Assembly (NCBI GenBank): GCA_964556705.1
Contig: CAZKXX010000087.1
Span: 1 to 15,879 of the forward strand
Source of the DNA: CAZKXX01 sp964556705
GTDB lineage: Bacteria > Acidobacteriota > Terriglobia > UBA7540
Length of the DNA: 15,879 bases
Reading direction: 5' to 3'
The notes beneath the pieces were generated by a model that did not search any database, was not told the DNA's origin, and saw nothing but the letters and a program-made list of their open reading frames with translations. Numbering within the stretch: position 1 is the first letter of the stretch; each line of letters starts with the position of its first letter. This document shows positions 6,620 to 12,959 of this stretch, in pieces. Both the position numbers and the translations under genes were made by a program.

Positions 6620-7258
6620 ATGTACAGAATCATCGAGCCGAAGACCGAAGCCTATCTCGCCTCGCTCCTTCCCCGCCGCGACCGCGTGGTTCGCGAGATG
6701 GAAGCCTATGCCGAGCGTCATCGCGTGCCCATCATCGGACCGGGATGCGGGCGTCTGCTGTACCAGCTCGCGCGGCTGATTCGCGCCCGGCGCGTCTTCG
6801 AAATGGGTTCGGCAATCGGCTATTCCACTCTCTGGCTGGCACGCGCGGTGGGGCCCGCCGGCCGGGTCTTTTACACTGACAGCGATCCCGCCAACGTCCG
6901 CCGCGCTCAAAAGTACCTGCTCCGCGCCGGCGTTCACCGCCGAGTGACGTTTCTCACCGGCGACGCGCTCGAGCTCCTCGCGAAGACGAGCGGCAAGTTT
7001 GATCTCATCTTCAACGATGTGGATAAGGCGCAGTATCCCGAAGTCTTCCACCTGGCCGTGCCGCGGCTGCGCCGGGGCGGGCTGTTCGTGACGGACAACG
7101 TGCTTTGGCACGGCTACGCGGCGCGCCCCGCGTCAGCGGACGACGACGAAACGCGCGCCATTCAGAAATTCAACCGGTTGATCTACCGTTCGCCGCGGTT
7201 GTTCACCACCCTCATTCCGCTTCGCGACGGCTTCGCCGTGTGCCAGCGCGTGAAGTAA
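6620..7258 (+). CDS. SAM-dependent O-methyltransferase (family 3, catechol/caffeoyl-CoA type)
   Basis: Transfers a methyl group from S-adenosylmethionine, typically to a catechol-like hydroxyl with a divalent metal; cytoplasmic. It has 212 residues, normal for the family. SAM motif I is FEMGSAIGYSTLWLA (60-74); the acidic end of strand 2 is YTDSD (85-89). The metal site is visible as Asp133 (FNDVDKAQY), Asp159 and Asn160 (VTDNVLWHG). I chose the ATG at 6620 because GGAGG ends 5 bases upstream; a GTG at 6608 overlaps that ribosome site. The gene is divergent from the PKS group and converges on the permease, leaving 5 bases between stop codons. Methylation of the PKS product is possible but only a guess; the substrate cannot be read from sequence. 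Confidence 0.92.
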   Translation: MYRIIEPKTEAYLASLLPRRDRVVREMEAYAERHRVPIIGPGCGRLLYQLARLIRARRVFEMGSAIGYSTLWLARAVGPAGRVFYTDSDPANVRRAQKYLLRAGVHRRVTFLTGDALELLAKTSGKFDLIFNDVDKAQYPEVFHLAVPRLRRGGLFVTDNVLWHGYAARPASADDDETRAIQKFNRLIYRSPRLFTTLIPLRDGFAVCQRVK

Positions 7259-7263
7259 AGGGC

Positions 7264-8586
7264 TCAACCCTCACGCGAGGGAGCGGCAGACGGCAGTTGC
7301 GCGTTCCGGCGCGTCCACAGCCAGTTGATTCCCGCAATCACCGCCGTTCCCGCGAGGATGGCGAGTTCGACGAGGCCCATGCGCGTGGCGAGCAGCGCTG
7401 TAAAACCCACGCCCAGCGCGGCAAAGACTTTGCCAGCAGGCAGCTTCAGGACCGCTTCGCCCGGCCGCTTGTTGCGGAGGCTCCAGAGGGCCGCGCAGGT
7501 GGCGCCGTAGGTGAACAGCCGCGCCACCGCCGAGAGCACGAGGTTCCAGCGGAACGAGCCCGCCACCGCCAGGGCCCACACCAGGCCCGCGAAAGCGAGA
7601 ATCGAAACGTGCGGCGTGCGGAAGCGCGGGTGCACGGCCGCAAAGATGCGCGGGAAATCGCCGCGTTCTCCGAGCGCGAACGTCAGCCGCGGATTGTTGA
7701 GCATCATGGCGCTCAGATATCCGTAAACCGAAACCAGAACGCCCGCGGCGACCGCGGCGGCGCCCGCCGGGCCGAGGAAAACGCCGGCAGCAGCGGAGAG
7801 CGGACGGTCCGTGGCCGCGGGAGCATCGAGGACTCCCACGACCACGACGTGGATCAGCGTGTAAAGAATCGTGGTCAGCCCCAGCGCGAAGACGATGGCG
7901 AACGGCGCGTCGCGCTTCGGGTCGCGCGCTTCGCCCACGGGGATGAGCGCCGACTCGAACCCTCCGAAGGCGTACACGAGCACCAGGATGGCATCCAGCC
8001 AGGCGCCGGGCGGAGGCTCGAGCAGCGCCGCGGGCGTGAAGCGCTCCGGATGGATGAAGAAGATTCCCGCGGCCACGAAGAAGACGATGGTCGCCACCTT
8101 GGCGATGGCGAACACGTTGCTGATGTTCGCGCCGAGACGCACGCCGCGATAGTTGATGACCGCGAGCCCCCCGATAAGAAGGGTCAGAACAATGAGGCGC
8201 GGCAGCGGGCGCGAGGCCGGCGCCCAGAGCTGCGCGAGGTAAATCACAAAAAGGTTCGAGTTCGCCGCCGCCGCCGTCAGTCGCACCAGCCACGCCAGCC
8301 ACGCCATCTGAATCCCCACGAAGCGCCCGAAGGCCTCGCGCGCGTAAAGGTACGGCCCGCCCGCTTCGTGAAAGCGCGAGGAGACCTCGGCGAAGCAGGC
8401 GATGACGAGCCCCATCCCCAGCGCCGCGAGCAGACAGGCGGCGGGGCTCGCCATGCCGACGTGCTCGGCGACGATGGCCGGCAGGCCGAAAATTCCGCTG
8501 CCGATGACGGCGTTGAGCACCAGTCCCAGCAGCGTCCAGCGCCCGATGGCGCGCACGAGTTGTTGCGAGGGTGGAGAAAGTGACAT
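7264..8586 (-). CDS. APC-superfamily amino acid permease
   Basis: Inner-membrane secondary transporter of 440 residues with about 12 hydrophobic segments, the first at 18-40 and the last at 405-424. TM1 carries the unwound substrate-binding motif GSGIF (29-33, in NAVIGSGIFGLP). TM6 carries AFGGFE (206-211), the counterpart of the broken TM6 helix of the family. The loop after TM8, YLSAMMLNNPRLTFALGERGDFP (290-312), is typical of amino acid/polyamine antiporters and permeases. Substrate is unknown. The ATG at 8586 has no strong ribosome site, so the start is less certain than the family; longer readings add Arg-rich sequence unlike a transporter N-terminus. It is divergent from the amine oxidase (169-base spacer), so permease and oxidase may act on related amino compounds, which is inference. 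Confidence 0.92.
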   Translation of the reverse strand: MSLSPPSQQLVRAIGRWTLLGLVLNAVIGSGIFGLPAIVAEHVGMASPAACLLAALGMGLVIACFAEVSSRFHEAGGPYLYAREAFGRFVGIQMAWLAWLVRLTAAAANSNLFVIYLAQLWAPASRPLPRLIVLTLLIGGLAVINYRGVRLGANISNVFAIAKVATIVFFVAAGIFFIHPERFTPAALLEPPPGAWLDAILVLVYAFGGFESALIPVGEARDPKRDAPFAIVFALGLTTILYTLIHVVVVGVLDAPAATDRPLSAAAGVFLGPAGAAAVAAGVLVSVYGYLSAMMLNNPRLTFALGERGDFPRIFAAVHPRFRTPHVSILAFAGLVWALAVAGSFRWNLVLSAVARLFTYGATCAALWSLRNKRPGEAVLKLPAGKVFAALGVGFTALLATRMGLVELAILAGTAVIAGINWLWTRRNAQLPSAAPSREG

Positions 8587-8678
8587 TCGCCGGCGGTGTC
8601 CGCGGACCCCAAAGCCCCGGGAGCGCGTCCGAGAATAGACGTTTCGCGTCCGCCGCGCAATCCCCGCGCCTCCGGCGC

Positions 8679-8707
8679 TGGACACGCCGCGCACCTCCGC
8701 ATATGCT
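8679..8707 (+). promoter_or_regulatory. Sigma-70-type promoter for the amine oxidase gene
   Basis: TGGACA (8679-8684) and TATGCT (8702-8707) are separated by 17 bases. The predicted start of transcription is near 8714, giving a leader of about 42 bases. The same hexamers and spacing occur at 10272-10300. Confidence 0.6.
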
Positions 8708-8755
8708 TGGGCGGGCAAACGTCTTTGGCCTCCGGCGAAAGTGACGGGTTCACCC

Positions 8756-10234
8756 ATGGAGCAACACTTCGATCGCCGGGAATTCTTCAGGCGCGGAGCG
8801 CTGGCTGCGGCGCTTTTGGGAAGCGGCCTGGAATCCTTGGCGCGCGAGCCGGAAAAACTTCCGCCCGCGCGGCAGCCGAAGAACGTCCTCGTCATCGGCG
8901 CGGGACTCGCCGGCCTCGTCGCCGCTTACGAACTCTCGCGCGCCGGCCATCGCGTGACGGTGCTCGAAGCGCGCCAGCGGCCCGGCGGCCGCGTTTGGAC
9001 GCTGCGCGAGCCCTTTGACGACGGCCTCTACGCCGAAGCCGGCGCCACATGGATTCCGCACTCCCATTCGCTCACCCGCGATTACTCCCGACATTTCGGA
9101 TTACGACTCGACCTCGTCATGCCGTGGCCCGCGGGGCTGCGCGCGATTTACGACCTGCGCGGCGAACGGATCCGTTTCAAGCCCGGCGGCCGCGCGCGCT
9201 GGCCGGTGGCGCTGCGTTCCGACGAGCGCGGGATGGGCATCTCGGCGCTGCGCAACAGATATTTCGGCCCGGGATTGGAGTTGCTCCGCGACGCGGAGAA
9301 ATGGGAGTCGCCACCGGAAGCGCTCCGCCAACTCGATGCGATGAGTTTCGCCGATTATCTCCGCTCGCGCGGCGCCTCCGACGGCGCGAGGGCGCTGCTT
9401 CGTCTCGAAATGGACTGGTGGGGCGACGGCATCGAAACCGTTTCCGCGCTCGCGCACCTGCGGAATTACGTCTTGAGCCCCTTCCGCCGCATGTTCACCC
9501 TCCGCGGCGGCTGCGACCTGCTGCCGCGAGCTTTCGCCGAACGCCTGAGCGGCCGCGTCCGCTACAGCGCCCCGGTGCGGAGAATCGAGCGCCACGAACG
9601 CGGCGTCACCGCGTTCTTCACCGAAGCCGGCGCGCCGCAGAACCTTTCGGCCGATTTTCTGATTTGCACGGTTCCCTTTTCCGTCCTGCGCGAGATCGAA
9701 ATTGTTCCGCCCTTTTCTGCGGAGAAGCAGAAGGCCGTCGCCGAACTGCCCTACAGTTCCGTGACGCGAATCTTTCTGCAAACCGCAACGAAGCCCTGGC
9801 GCAAAGAGGGACTGGCGGGCTGGGCGGCCAGCGATTCGCCGCTCGGCCTGGTGTGGGACACGACGTTTGACTATCGCCGCGACGCGCGCGGCCTGCTGCA
9901 AATCTACAGTTCGGGAGAAAACGCGCGAAACTTCTGCGCGCTCGACGAAGACGAACGCAGCGCCCTGGCGCTCGAGCACCTGGAGCGAATCCTTCCCGGC
10001 GTTCGCGCCGAGTTCGAAACCAGCGCGTCGTGGTGCTGGAGCGAAGACGAGTGGGCGCGCGGCGGCTACTGCTGGTTCAAGCCCGGACAGATGACGGAGC
10101 TGCTTCCGCACATCGCGCGGCCCGAGGGGCGAGTGCACTTCGCCGGCGAGCACACTTCCGCCTGGCCCGCCTGGATGCAGGGCGCGCTCGCTTCCGGCCT
10201 GCGCGCCGCGCGCGAGGTGCACGAAGCAGGCTGA
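8756..10234 (+). CDS. Tat-exported flavin-dependent amine oxidase (MAO/L-amino acid oxidase family)
   Basis: FAD enzyme oxidising amines or amino acids to imines with release of H2O2 when oxygen is the acceptor. It has 492 residues. A Tat-type signal is at 7-30 (RREFFRRGALAAALLGSG), so the folded flavoprotein is probably exported to the periplasm. The Rossmann FAD motif is VIGAGLAG (46-53), with ribose-binding Glu71 (VTVLEA) and GGRVWTL (77-83). The C-terminal FAD motif GRVHFAGEHTSAW begins at about 458, followed by MQGALASGLRAA. Family is clear; substrate is not. I prefer the ATG at 8756 to the in-frame GTG at 8741 because the Tat signal then starts in the usual place; neither has a strong ribosome site. 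A good promoter lies upstream, and the divergent permease suggests amino-compound metabolism. Confidence 0.92.
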   Translation: MEQHFDRREFFRRGALAAALLGSGLESLAREPEKLPPARQPKNVLVIGAGLAGLVAAYELSRAGHRVTVLEARQRPGGRVWTLREPFDDGLYAEAGATWIPHSHSLTRDYSRHFGLRLDLVMPWPAGLRAIYDLRGERIRFKPGGRARWPVALRSDERGMGISALRNRYFGPGLELLRDAEKWESPPEALRQLDAMSFADYLRSRGASDGARALLRLEMDWWGDGIETVSALAHLRNYVLSPFRRMFTLRGGCDLLPRAFAERLSGRVRYSAPVRRIERHERGVTAFFTEAGAPQNLSADFLICTVPFSVLREIEIVPPFSAEKQKAVAELPYSSVTRIFLQTATKPWRKEGLAGWAASDSPLGLVWDTTFDYRRDARGLLQIYSSGENARNFCALDEDERSALALEHLERILPGVRAEFETSASWCWSEDEWARGGYCWFKPGQMTELLPHIARPEGRVHFAGEHTSAWPAWMQGALASGLRAAREVHEAG

Positions 10235-10271
10235 CGCCCGCGGCTTCCCTCGCGCCACAGGCCCTGCGGGA

Positions 10272-10300
10272 TGGACAGAATCCCCAAGGCGGCATATGCT
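10272..10300 (+). promoter_or_regulatory. Sigma-70-type promoter for the 2-hydroxyacid dehydrogenase gene
   Basis: TGGACA (10272-10277) and TATGCT (10295-10300) are separated by 17 bases, identical in both hexamers and spacing to the site at 8679-8707. The predicted leader is about 47 bases, so the dehydrogenase can be transcribed independently of the amine oxidase upstream. Confidence 0.6.
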
Positions 10301-10353
10301 CTTGGACGCGGACGGCTCCGCATCGAAACACGCGGACCACAGGACACCTCATC

Positions 10354-11469
10354 ATGACGACCCCGAAGAATTTCCGGATTTTTGCCACCTGCGATATCGG
10401 GCGCGACGCGCTCGACCGCCTGCGCGCGCGCGGCTACGACGTGGAGGTGTACGAGGGGCCTGAACCGCCGCCCAAAGCGCTCATCCTCGAAAAAGTCCGC
10501 TCGGGCGTGGACGGGCTCATCACCACGCTGCGCGACGCGATTGACGAGGAAGTCTTCGCGGCGGGCCGCGGCACGCTCCAAGCGGTCGCGCAGGACGCCG
10601 TGGGTTTCGACAACATCGATCGCGCCGCCGCCAACCGCCACCGCGTTCCCTTCACCAACACCGCCGACGTGCTCACCGATGCCACCGCCGAGTACGCGCT
10701 GCTCATTCTCGGCTGCGTGGCGCGCAAGCTCTATCCCAGCGAGCGTCTGGTGCGCGAAAACCGCTGGGCCGCCTGGCACCCGTACCTTCCCTTCCTCGGC
10801 GACGAGGTGACCGGCAAGACCATCGGCGTCATCGGCACGGGGCGCATCGGCCAGGCGTTCATGAAGAAGGCCGTCGGTTTCGATGTGGATTTCCTCTGCT
10901 ACGACCCCGTCGCCGAAGCGCGCGAGTTTGCCGCACACCTCCAGGAGGAGATGGACCTGCGCTTCCGCCACGGCTTTTCGCGCCGACGCCGCACGATCCG
11001 TTACGTGAGCTTCGAAGAGGCCCTCGTCGGCGCCGACTTCGTCAGCCTGCACGTCCCGCTGCTGCGCGAAGGCGAAGCGTCGCAGCCGACCTACCATCTG
11101 ATGAACGAACGCACGCTGCGGCTGATGAAGCCCACCGCGTATCTCATCAACACCTCGCGCGGGCCGGTGGTGGACGAGGAAGCGCTGGTGGCGGCGCTCA
11201 AGGCGGAGGTGATCGCCGGCGCGGCGCTTGACGTTTTCGAAAAGGAGCCGCTGCCGGCCGATTCGCCGCTGCGCGACCCGGCGCTCGAAGACCGCCTGCG
11301 CCTCTTCCACCACTTCGCGAGCGGCGGCCGGTTGACGCGACTTTCCACCGACCCGGACGTCGGCATGGCCGGCCGTTGCGTGCAGGGTCTGATCGATGCG
11401 CTGGAAGGCAATTACGACGGGAACCCGGCGAAGATGCCTTACGTCGTCAACAAAGAAGCGTTTCAATAG
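10354..11469 (+). CDS. D-isomer-specific 2-hydroxyacid dehydrogenase (NAD-dependent)
   Basis: Cytoplasmic oxidoreductase interconverting a 2-oxoacid and a D-2-hydroxyacid, of glyoxylate/hydroxypyruvate reductase or lactate dehydrogenase type. It has 371 residues, longer than the usual 310-330. The nucleotide-binding loop is GVIGTGRIGQ (158-167). Catalytic residues are Arg269 (NTSRGPVVDE), Glu298 (DVFEKEP) and His320. The usual Pro-His of the last motif is His-His here (FHHFASGGRLTR), an unusual change. The extra length is an Arg-rich insertion at about 193-217 (after YDP, before YVSFEEAL) within the coenzyme domain. The ATG at 10354 follows AGGACA at 9 bases. Its own promoter lies at 10272-10300 and a heptamer array starts two bases after its stop codon. 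Confidence 0.9.
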   Translation: MTTPKNFRIFATCDIGRDALDRLRARGYDVEVYEGPEPPPKALILEKVRSGVDGLITTLRDAIDEEVFAAGRGTLQAVAQDAVGFDNIDRAAANRHRVPFTNTADVLTDATAEYALLILGCVARKLYPSERLVRENRWAAWHPYLPFLGDEVTGKTIGVIGTGRIGQAFMKKAVGFDVDFLCYDPVAEAREFAAHLQEEMDLRFRHGFSRRRRTIRYVSFEEALVGADFVSLHVPLLREGEASQPTYHLMNERTLRLMKPTAYLINTSRGPVVDEEALVAALKAEVIAGAALDVFEKEPLPADSPLRDPALEDRLRLFHHFASGGRLTRLSTDPDVGMAGRCVQGLIDALEGNYDGNPAKMPYVVNKEAFQ

Positions 11470-11471
11470 GA

Positions 11472-11569
11472 GTCAGAAGACAGGAGTCAGGGGAAAGCTT
11501 GCAGCCGTCAGCGGTCAGCGCTGAGAACTCAAGATTCCAAATTCAACATTGCAGATTCGCAATTCGCCG
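11472..11569 (+). repeat. Degenerate heptamer array, 14 units (GTCAGNN type)
   Basis: Fourteen in-register 7-mers begin two bases after the dehydrogenase stop: GTCAGAA, GACAGGA, GTCAGGG, GAAAGCT, TGCAGCC, GTCAGCG twice, CTGAGAA, CTCAAGA, then TTCCAAA, TTCAACA, TTGCAGA, TTCGCAA, TTCGCCG. Unit type drifts from purine-rich to TTC-starting, as in the array at 4052-4114. Confidence 0.7.
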
Positions 11570-11618
11570 ACTGTTCTGAATTTCAATAGGGGAGGGAAGG
11601 CATCCTCCATCATTGTTC

Positions 11619-11690
11619 ATGTTCGAGGACATCAAAGGCGGGATGCACGCCGAGATGATCCGCAATCGCAGTTTCGAGGAAGGCGGCAAT
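11619..11690 (+). pseudogene. Remnant of a GH51-like alpha-L-arabinofuranosidase N-terminus
   Basis: Twenty-four codons read MFEDIKGGMHAEMIRNRSFE plus EGGN. This matches the conserved N-terminal signature of family GH51 (typically FFEDI..GG.YAE.I.NRSFE). A purine-rich AGGGGAGGGAAGG lies about 20 bases upstream. After the fragment the reading frame passes straight into a heptamer array, and the rest of an enzyme that normally has 500 or more residues is absent. I read it as a deletion remnant; chance similarity cannot be excluded without a search. Confidence 0.45.
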
Positions 11691-11698
11691 CACACATC

Positions 11699-11768
11699 CT
11701 TTACACTCCATACTTCAGACTTCCACGCTTTACCATTCATAATTCAGAATTCTTAATTCACAATTCTC
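11699..11768. repeat. Degenerate heptamer array, 10 units (AATTCNN/CTTCANN type)
   Basis: Ten in-register 7-mers: CTTTACA, CTCCATA, CTTCAGA, CTTCCAC, GCTTTAC, CATTCAT, AATTCAG, AATTCTT, AATTCAC, AATTCTC. It ends 22 bases from the stop codon of the minus-strand OsmC remnant. Confidence 0.7.
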
Positions 11769-11790
11769 AGTGATGCCCGGCATTCGCCGC

Positions 11791-11946
11791 CTACGGCACG
11801 ATTTCGTACGACGTGGTGATGTGAATCGCCCCTTCGAGCGACCGCGCCACCGGGCACTTCTCCTGATGAAACCCGTGCACGCGTTCGATGGTCTCGCGCT
11901 GCTCGGCGGGCGCGCGCAGTTTGTAATGCGCGTGAATGCACTTGAT
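11791..11946 (-). pseudogene. C-terminal fragment of an OsmC/Ohr-family protein
   Basis: The minus-strand frame ending with TAG at 11791 encodes KCIHAHYKLRAP, ETIERVHGFHQEKCPVARSL and EGAIHITTSYEIVP. This is the C-terminal third of OsmC-type thiol peroxidases and related proteins, including the conserved second Cys (KCPVARSL). A full protein has about 135-140 residues; about 50 remain. Upstream, no frame continues the homology: the sequence turns into a GGGCGGGC palindrome (11995-12016) and a short heptamer array. An ATG at 11994 allows a 67-residue open frame, but its first 16 residues come from repeat-like DNA and the first catalytic Cys is missing, so I call it a truncated pseudogene. Confidence 0.65.
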
Positions 11947-11994
11947 GATATCGCAGGGACAGGCCCCCGCGCCGGTGCTGCGCGTCCCGACCAT

Positions 11995-12016
11995 GGGCGG
12001 GCACGGGGGCCCGCCC
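11995..12016. repeat. GC-rich REP-like palindrome
   Basis: GGGCGGGC and GCCCGCCC form a perfect 8-bp inverted repeat around ACGGGG, followed by CCTACGG. It resembles a dispersed intergenic repeat word (GGGGCGGGCC...GCCCGCCC) seen in many environmental genomes. It sits about 50 bases upstream of where OsmC homology begins. Confidence 0.55.
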
Positions 12017-12059
12017 CTACGGCTTTACGGGCCGTCAGGGCGCGAGTCCTGGTTTTCGC

Positions 12060-12087
12060 CCTTCACAATTCAGAATTCACAATTCCC
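12060..12087. repeat. Degenerate heptamer array, 4 units (AATTCNN type)
   Basis: CCTTCAC, AATTCAG, AATTCAC, AATTCCC in register; the last unit reaches the stop codon of the DinB-family gene. The units match those at 11741-11768. Confidence 0.6.
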
Positions 12088-12590
12088 TACCCCTGCTCAT
12101 CCGCGCTGGGCCCGTACACGCCCGGTACGGGAACGTCGTTCAGCCGCAGATAGACGCCGAGCTGCGCCCGGTGATGGATGCTGTGGTTGAGGATAAAGCT
12201 GCGGATGACGGCGAGGCGCGGCAGGGTGAAGATCTTCGCGCTGCCGTTGAGAAGCGTCCAGGGCGCGAGGAGGCGCGCGTCCTCGGCCGCGGCGAGTGCG
12301 GCGCGGAACCTGGCCGAGCCCTCTTCAAACAGCTTCAGCAGCTCCTCGCGCGAGGCGACGCTGCGCGGAAAGTTCTGCGCCTCGGGCGAAGCCACGTCGA
12401 AGGAATCCTGCTCCAGGATCGTCGAGCCCCACCCCGCGATCGTCGCGAGATGCGTGGCGAGCCCCGACATCGTGAACGACTTCGCGTGCGGCTTCCAGTC
12501 GAACTTCCCCTCCGGCACGCGCTCCAGCACCTTGCGCGTGTTGGCGGTTTCTTGATCGTACTCGGGCAAGAGCGATTCACTCAGTCGCAT
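12087..12590 (-). CDS. DinB family protein (DinB/YfiT-like putative metalloenzyme)
   Basis: A 167-residue four-helix-bundle protein of normal length. The metal-binding histidines of the superfamily are visible: His47 (ATHLATIAG) and His136-x3-His140 (FILNHSIHHRAQLGVYLRL). The C-terminal NDVPVPGVYGPSADE is the usual ending in this group. Members include thiol transferases that use bacillithiol or mycothiol, but many have no known reaction, so no activity is assigned here. The protein should be cytoplasmic. The ATG at 12590 is preceded by GGAGGA at 4 bases, a very strong ribosome site. It is on the same strand as the radical SAM gene but more than 350 bases of repeat-rich DNA separate them, so a shared transcript is unlikely. 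Confidence 0.9.
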   Translation of the reverse strand: MRLSESLLPEYDQETANTRKVLERVPEGKFDWKPHAKSFTMSGLATHLATIAGWGSTILEQDSFDVASPEAQNFPRSVASREELLKLFEEGSARFRAALAAAEDARLLAPWTLLNGSAKIFTLPRLAVIRSFILNHSIHHRAQLGVYLRLNDVPVPGVYGPSADEQG

Positions 12591-12616
12591 GGGATCCTCC
12601 TCGGTCGAGCATGATA

Positions 12617-12644
12617 TTTGAAACTCGAAAGTGGAAATTCGCGA
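12617..12644. repeat. Degenerate heptamer array, 4 units (NNNGAAA type)
   Basis: TTTGAAA, CTCGAAA, GTGGAAA, TTCGCGA in register. It shares the word GAAACTCGAAA with the array at 4052-4114. This is the only array on the 5' side of its nearest gene (DinB). Confidence 0.45.
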
Positions 12645-12645
12645 G

Positions 12646-12750
12646 TTGTCATCCTGAGGGCCCCGACGCTGTGGGTCGGGGGACGAAGGATCTCTGCATT
12701 GGGGTGATTCCGTGAGTGCACGAGGTTCTTCGCTTCGCTCAGAATGACAA
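12646..12750. mobile_element. 105-bp MITE-like repeat with 13-bp terminal inverted repeats
   Basis: The ends TTGTCATCCTGAG (12646-12658) and CTCAGAATGACAA (12738-12750) pair in 12 of 13 positions. An internal hairpin CCCCGAC-N7-GTCGGGG lies at 12661-12681. The words CATCCTGAG, GAAGGATCT and GAGGTTCTTCGCTTCGCTCA belong to a dispersed non-coding repeat I have seen in many environmental bacterial genomes, often mis-annotated as a peptide containing ILSEAKNL. No target-site duplication is evident. Confidence 0.65.
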
Positions 12751-12875
12751 CACCGGCAATGTTTAGTCCTCGCATCATCGTCGGTTGTTGGTCGGCGTTG
12801 TCAGGTCCGCCGGTCGTGAGACATAACCGCCCATTGATCTGATTTAGAAAACCTGCAGAACGTTCCGGTTCCAGG

Positions 12876-12959
12876 GGACAACCAGCAACCGACAACGAAC
12901 CACCAACAACCAACGTTCTTCTTCAATCCCAAATCAAAAATCTAAAATCTCAAATCCCG
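12876..12959. repeat. Degenerate heptamer array, 12 units (NNNCAAC, then AATCNNA type)
   Basis: Units in register: GGACAAC, CAGCAAC, CGACAAC, GAACCAC, CAACAAC, CAACGTT, CTTCTTC, AATCCCA, AATCAAA, AATCTAA, AATCTCA, AATCCCG. The array overlaps the stop codon and last codons of the radical SAM gene. Confidence 0.7.

Larger units (their letters stand above)
11470..11790. other. Convergent intergenic region with heptamer arrays and a gene remnant
   Basis: This 321-base gap consists of a heptamer array (11472-11569), a short stretch with a GH51-like coding remnant (11570-11698), a second heptamer array (11699-11768) and 22 bases before the OsmC remnant. I see no intact gene. Confidence 0.6.
12591..12949. 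other. Repeat-rich intergenic region, no gene
   Basis: The 359-base gap holds a short heptamer array (12617-12644), a 105-bp element with terminal inverted repeats (12646-12750), a stretch with an inverted copy of GGTTGTTGGT (12783-12792 against 12902-12911), and a long heptamer array running into the radical SAM gene. An open frame of 110 codons on the minus strand (12581-12913) is read through these repeats and is not a gene. Confidence 0.65.

Noticed and set aside
7247..7277. Hairpin CGCGTGA/TCACGCG between the converging methyltransferase and permease stops as a bidirectional terminator
   Set aside because: The 7-bp stem closes a loosely paired loop and there is no T run on either strand; too weak to call.
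7105..8583. A 492-codon plus-strand open frame over the permease gene
   Set aside because: It is antisense to a clear APC permease, is extremely rich in Arg, Gly, Glu and His, and has no recognisable domain.
11461..11590. Direct repeat TTTCAATAGG at 11461-11470 and 11581-11590
   Set aside because: Only 10 bases, one copy ends a real gene, flanks differ; probably chance, so not called a target-site duplication.
12581..12913. A 110-codon minus-strand frame containing ILSEAKNL
   Set aside because: This peptide is the translation of the 105-bp dispersed repeat and neighbouring low-complexity DNA; it recurs as a false protein in many genomes.
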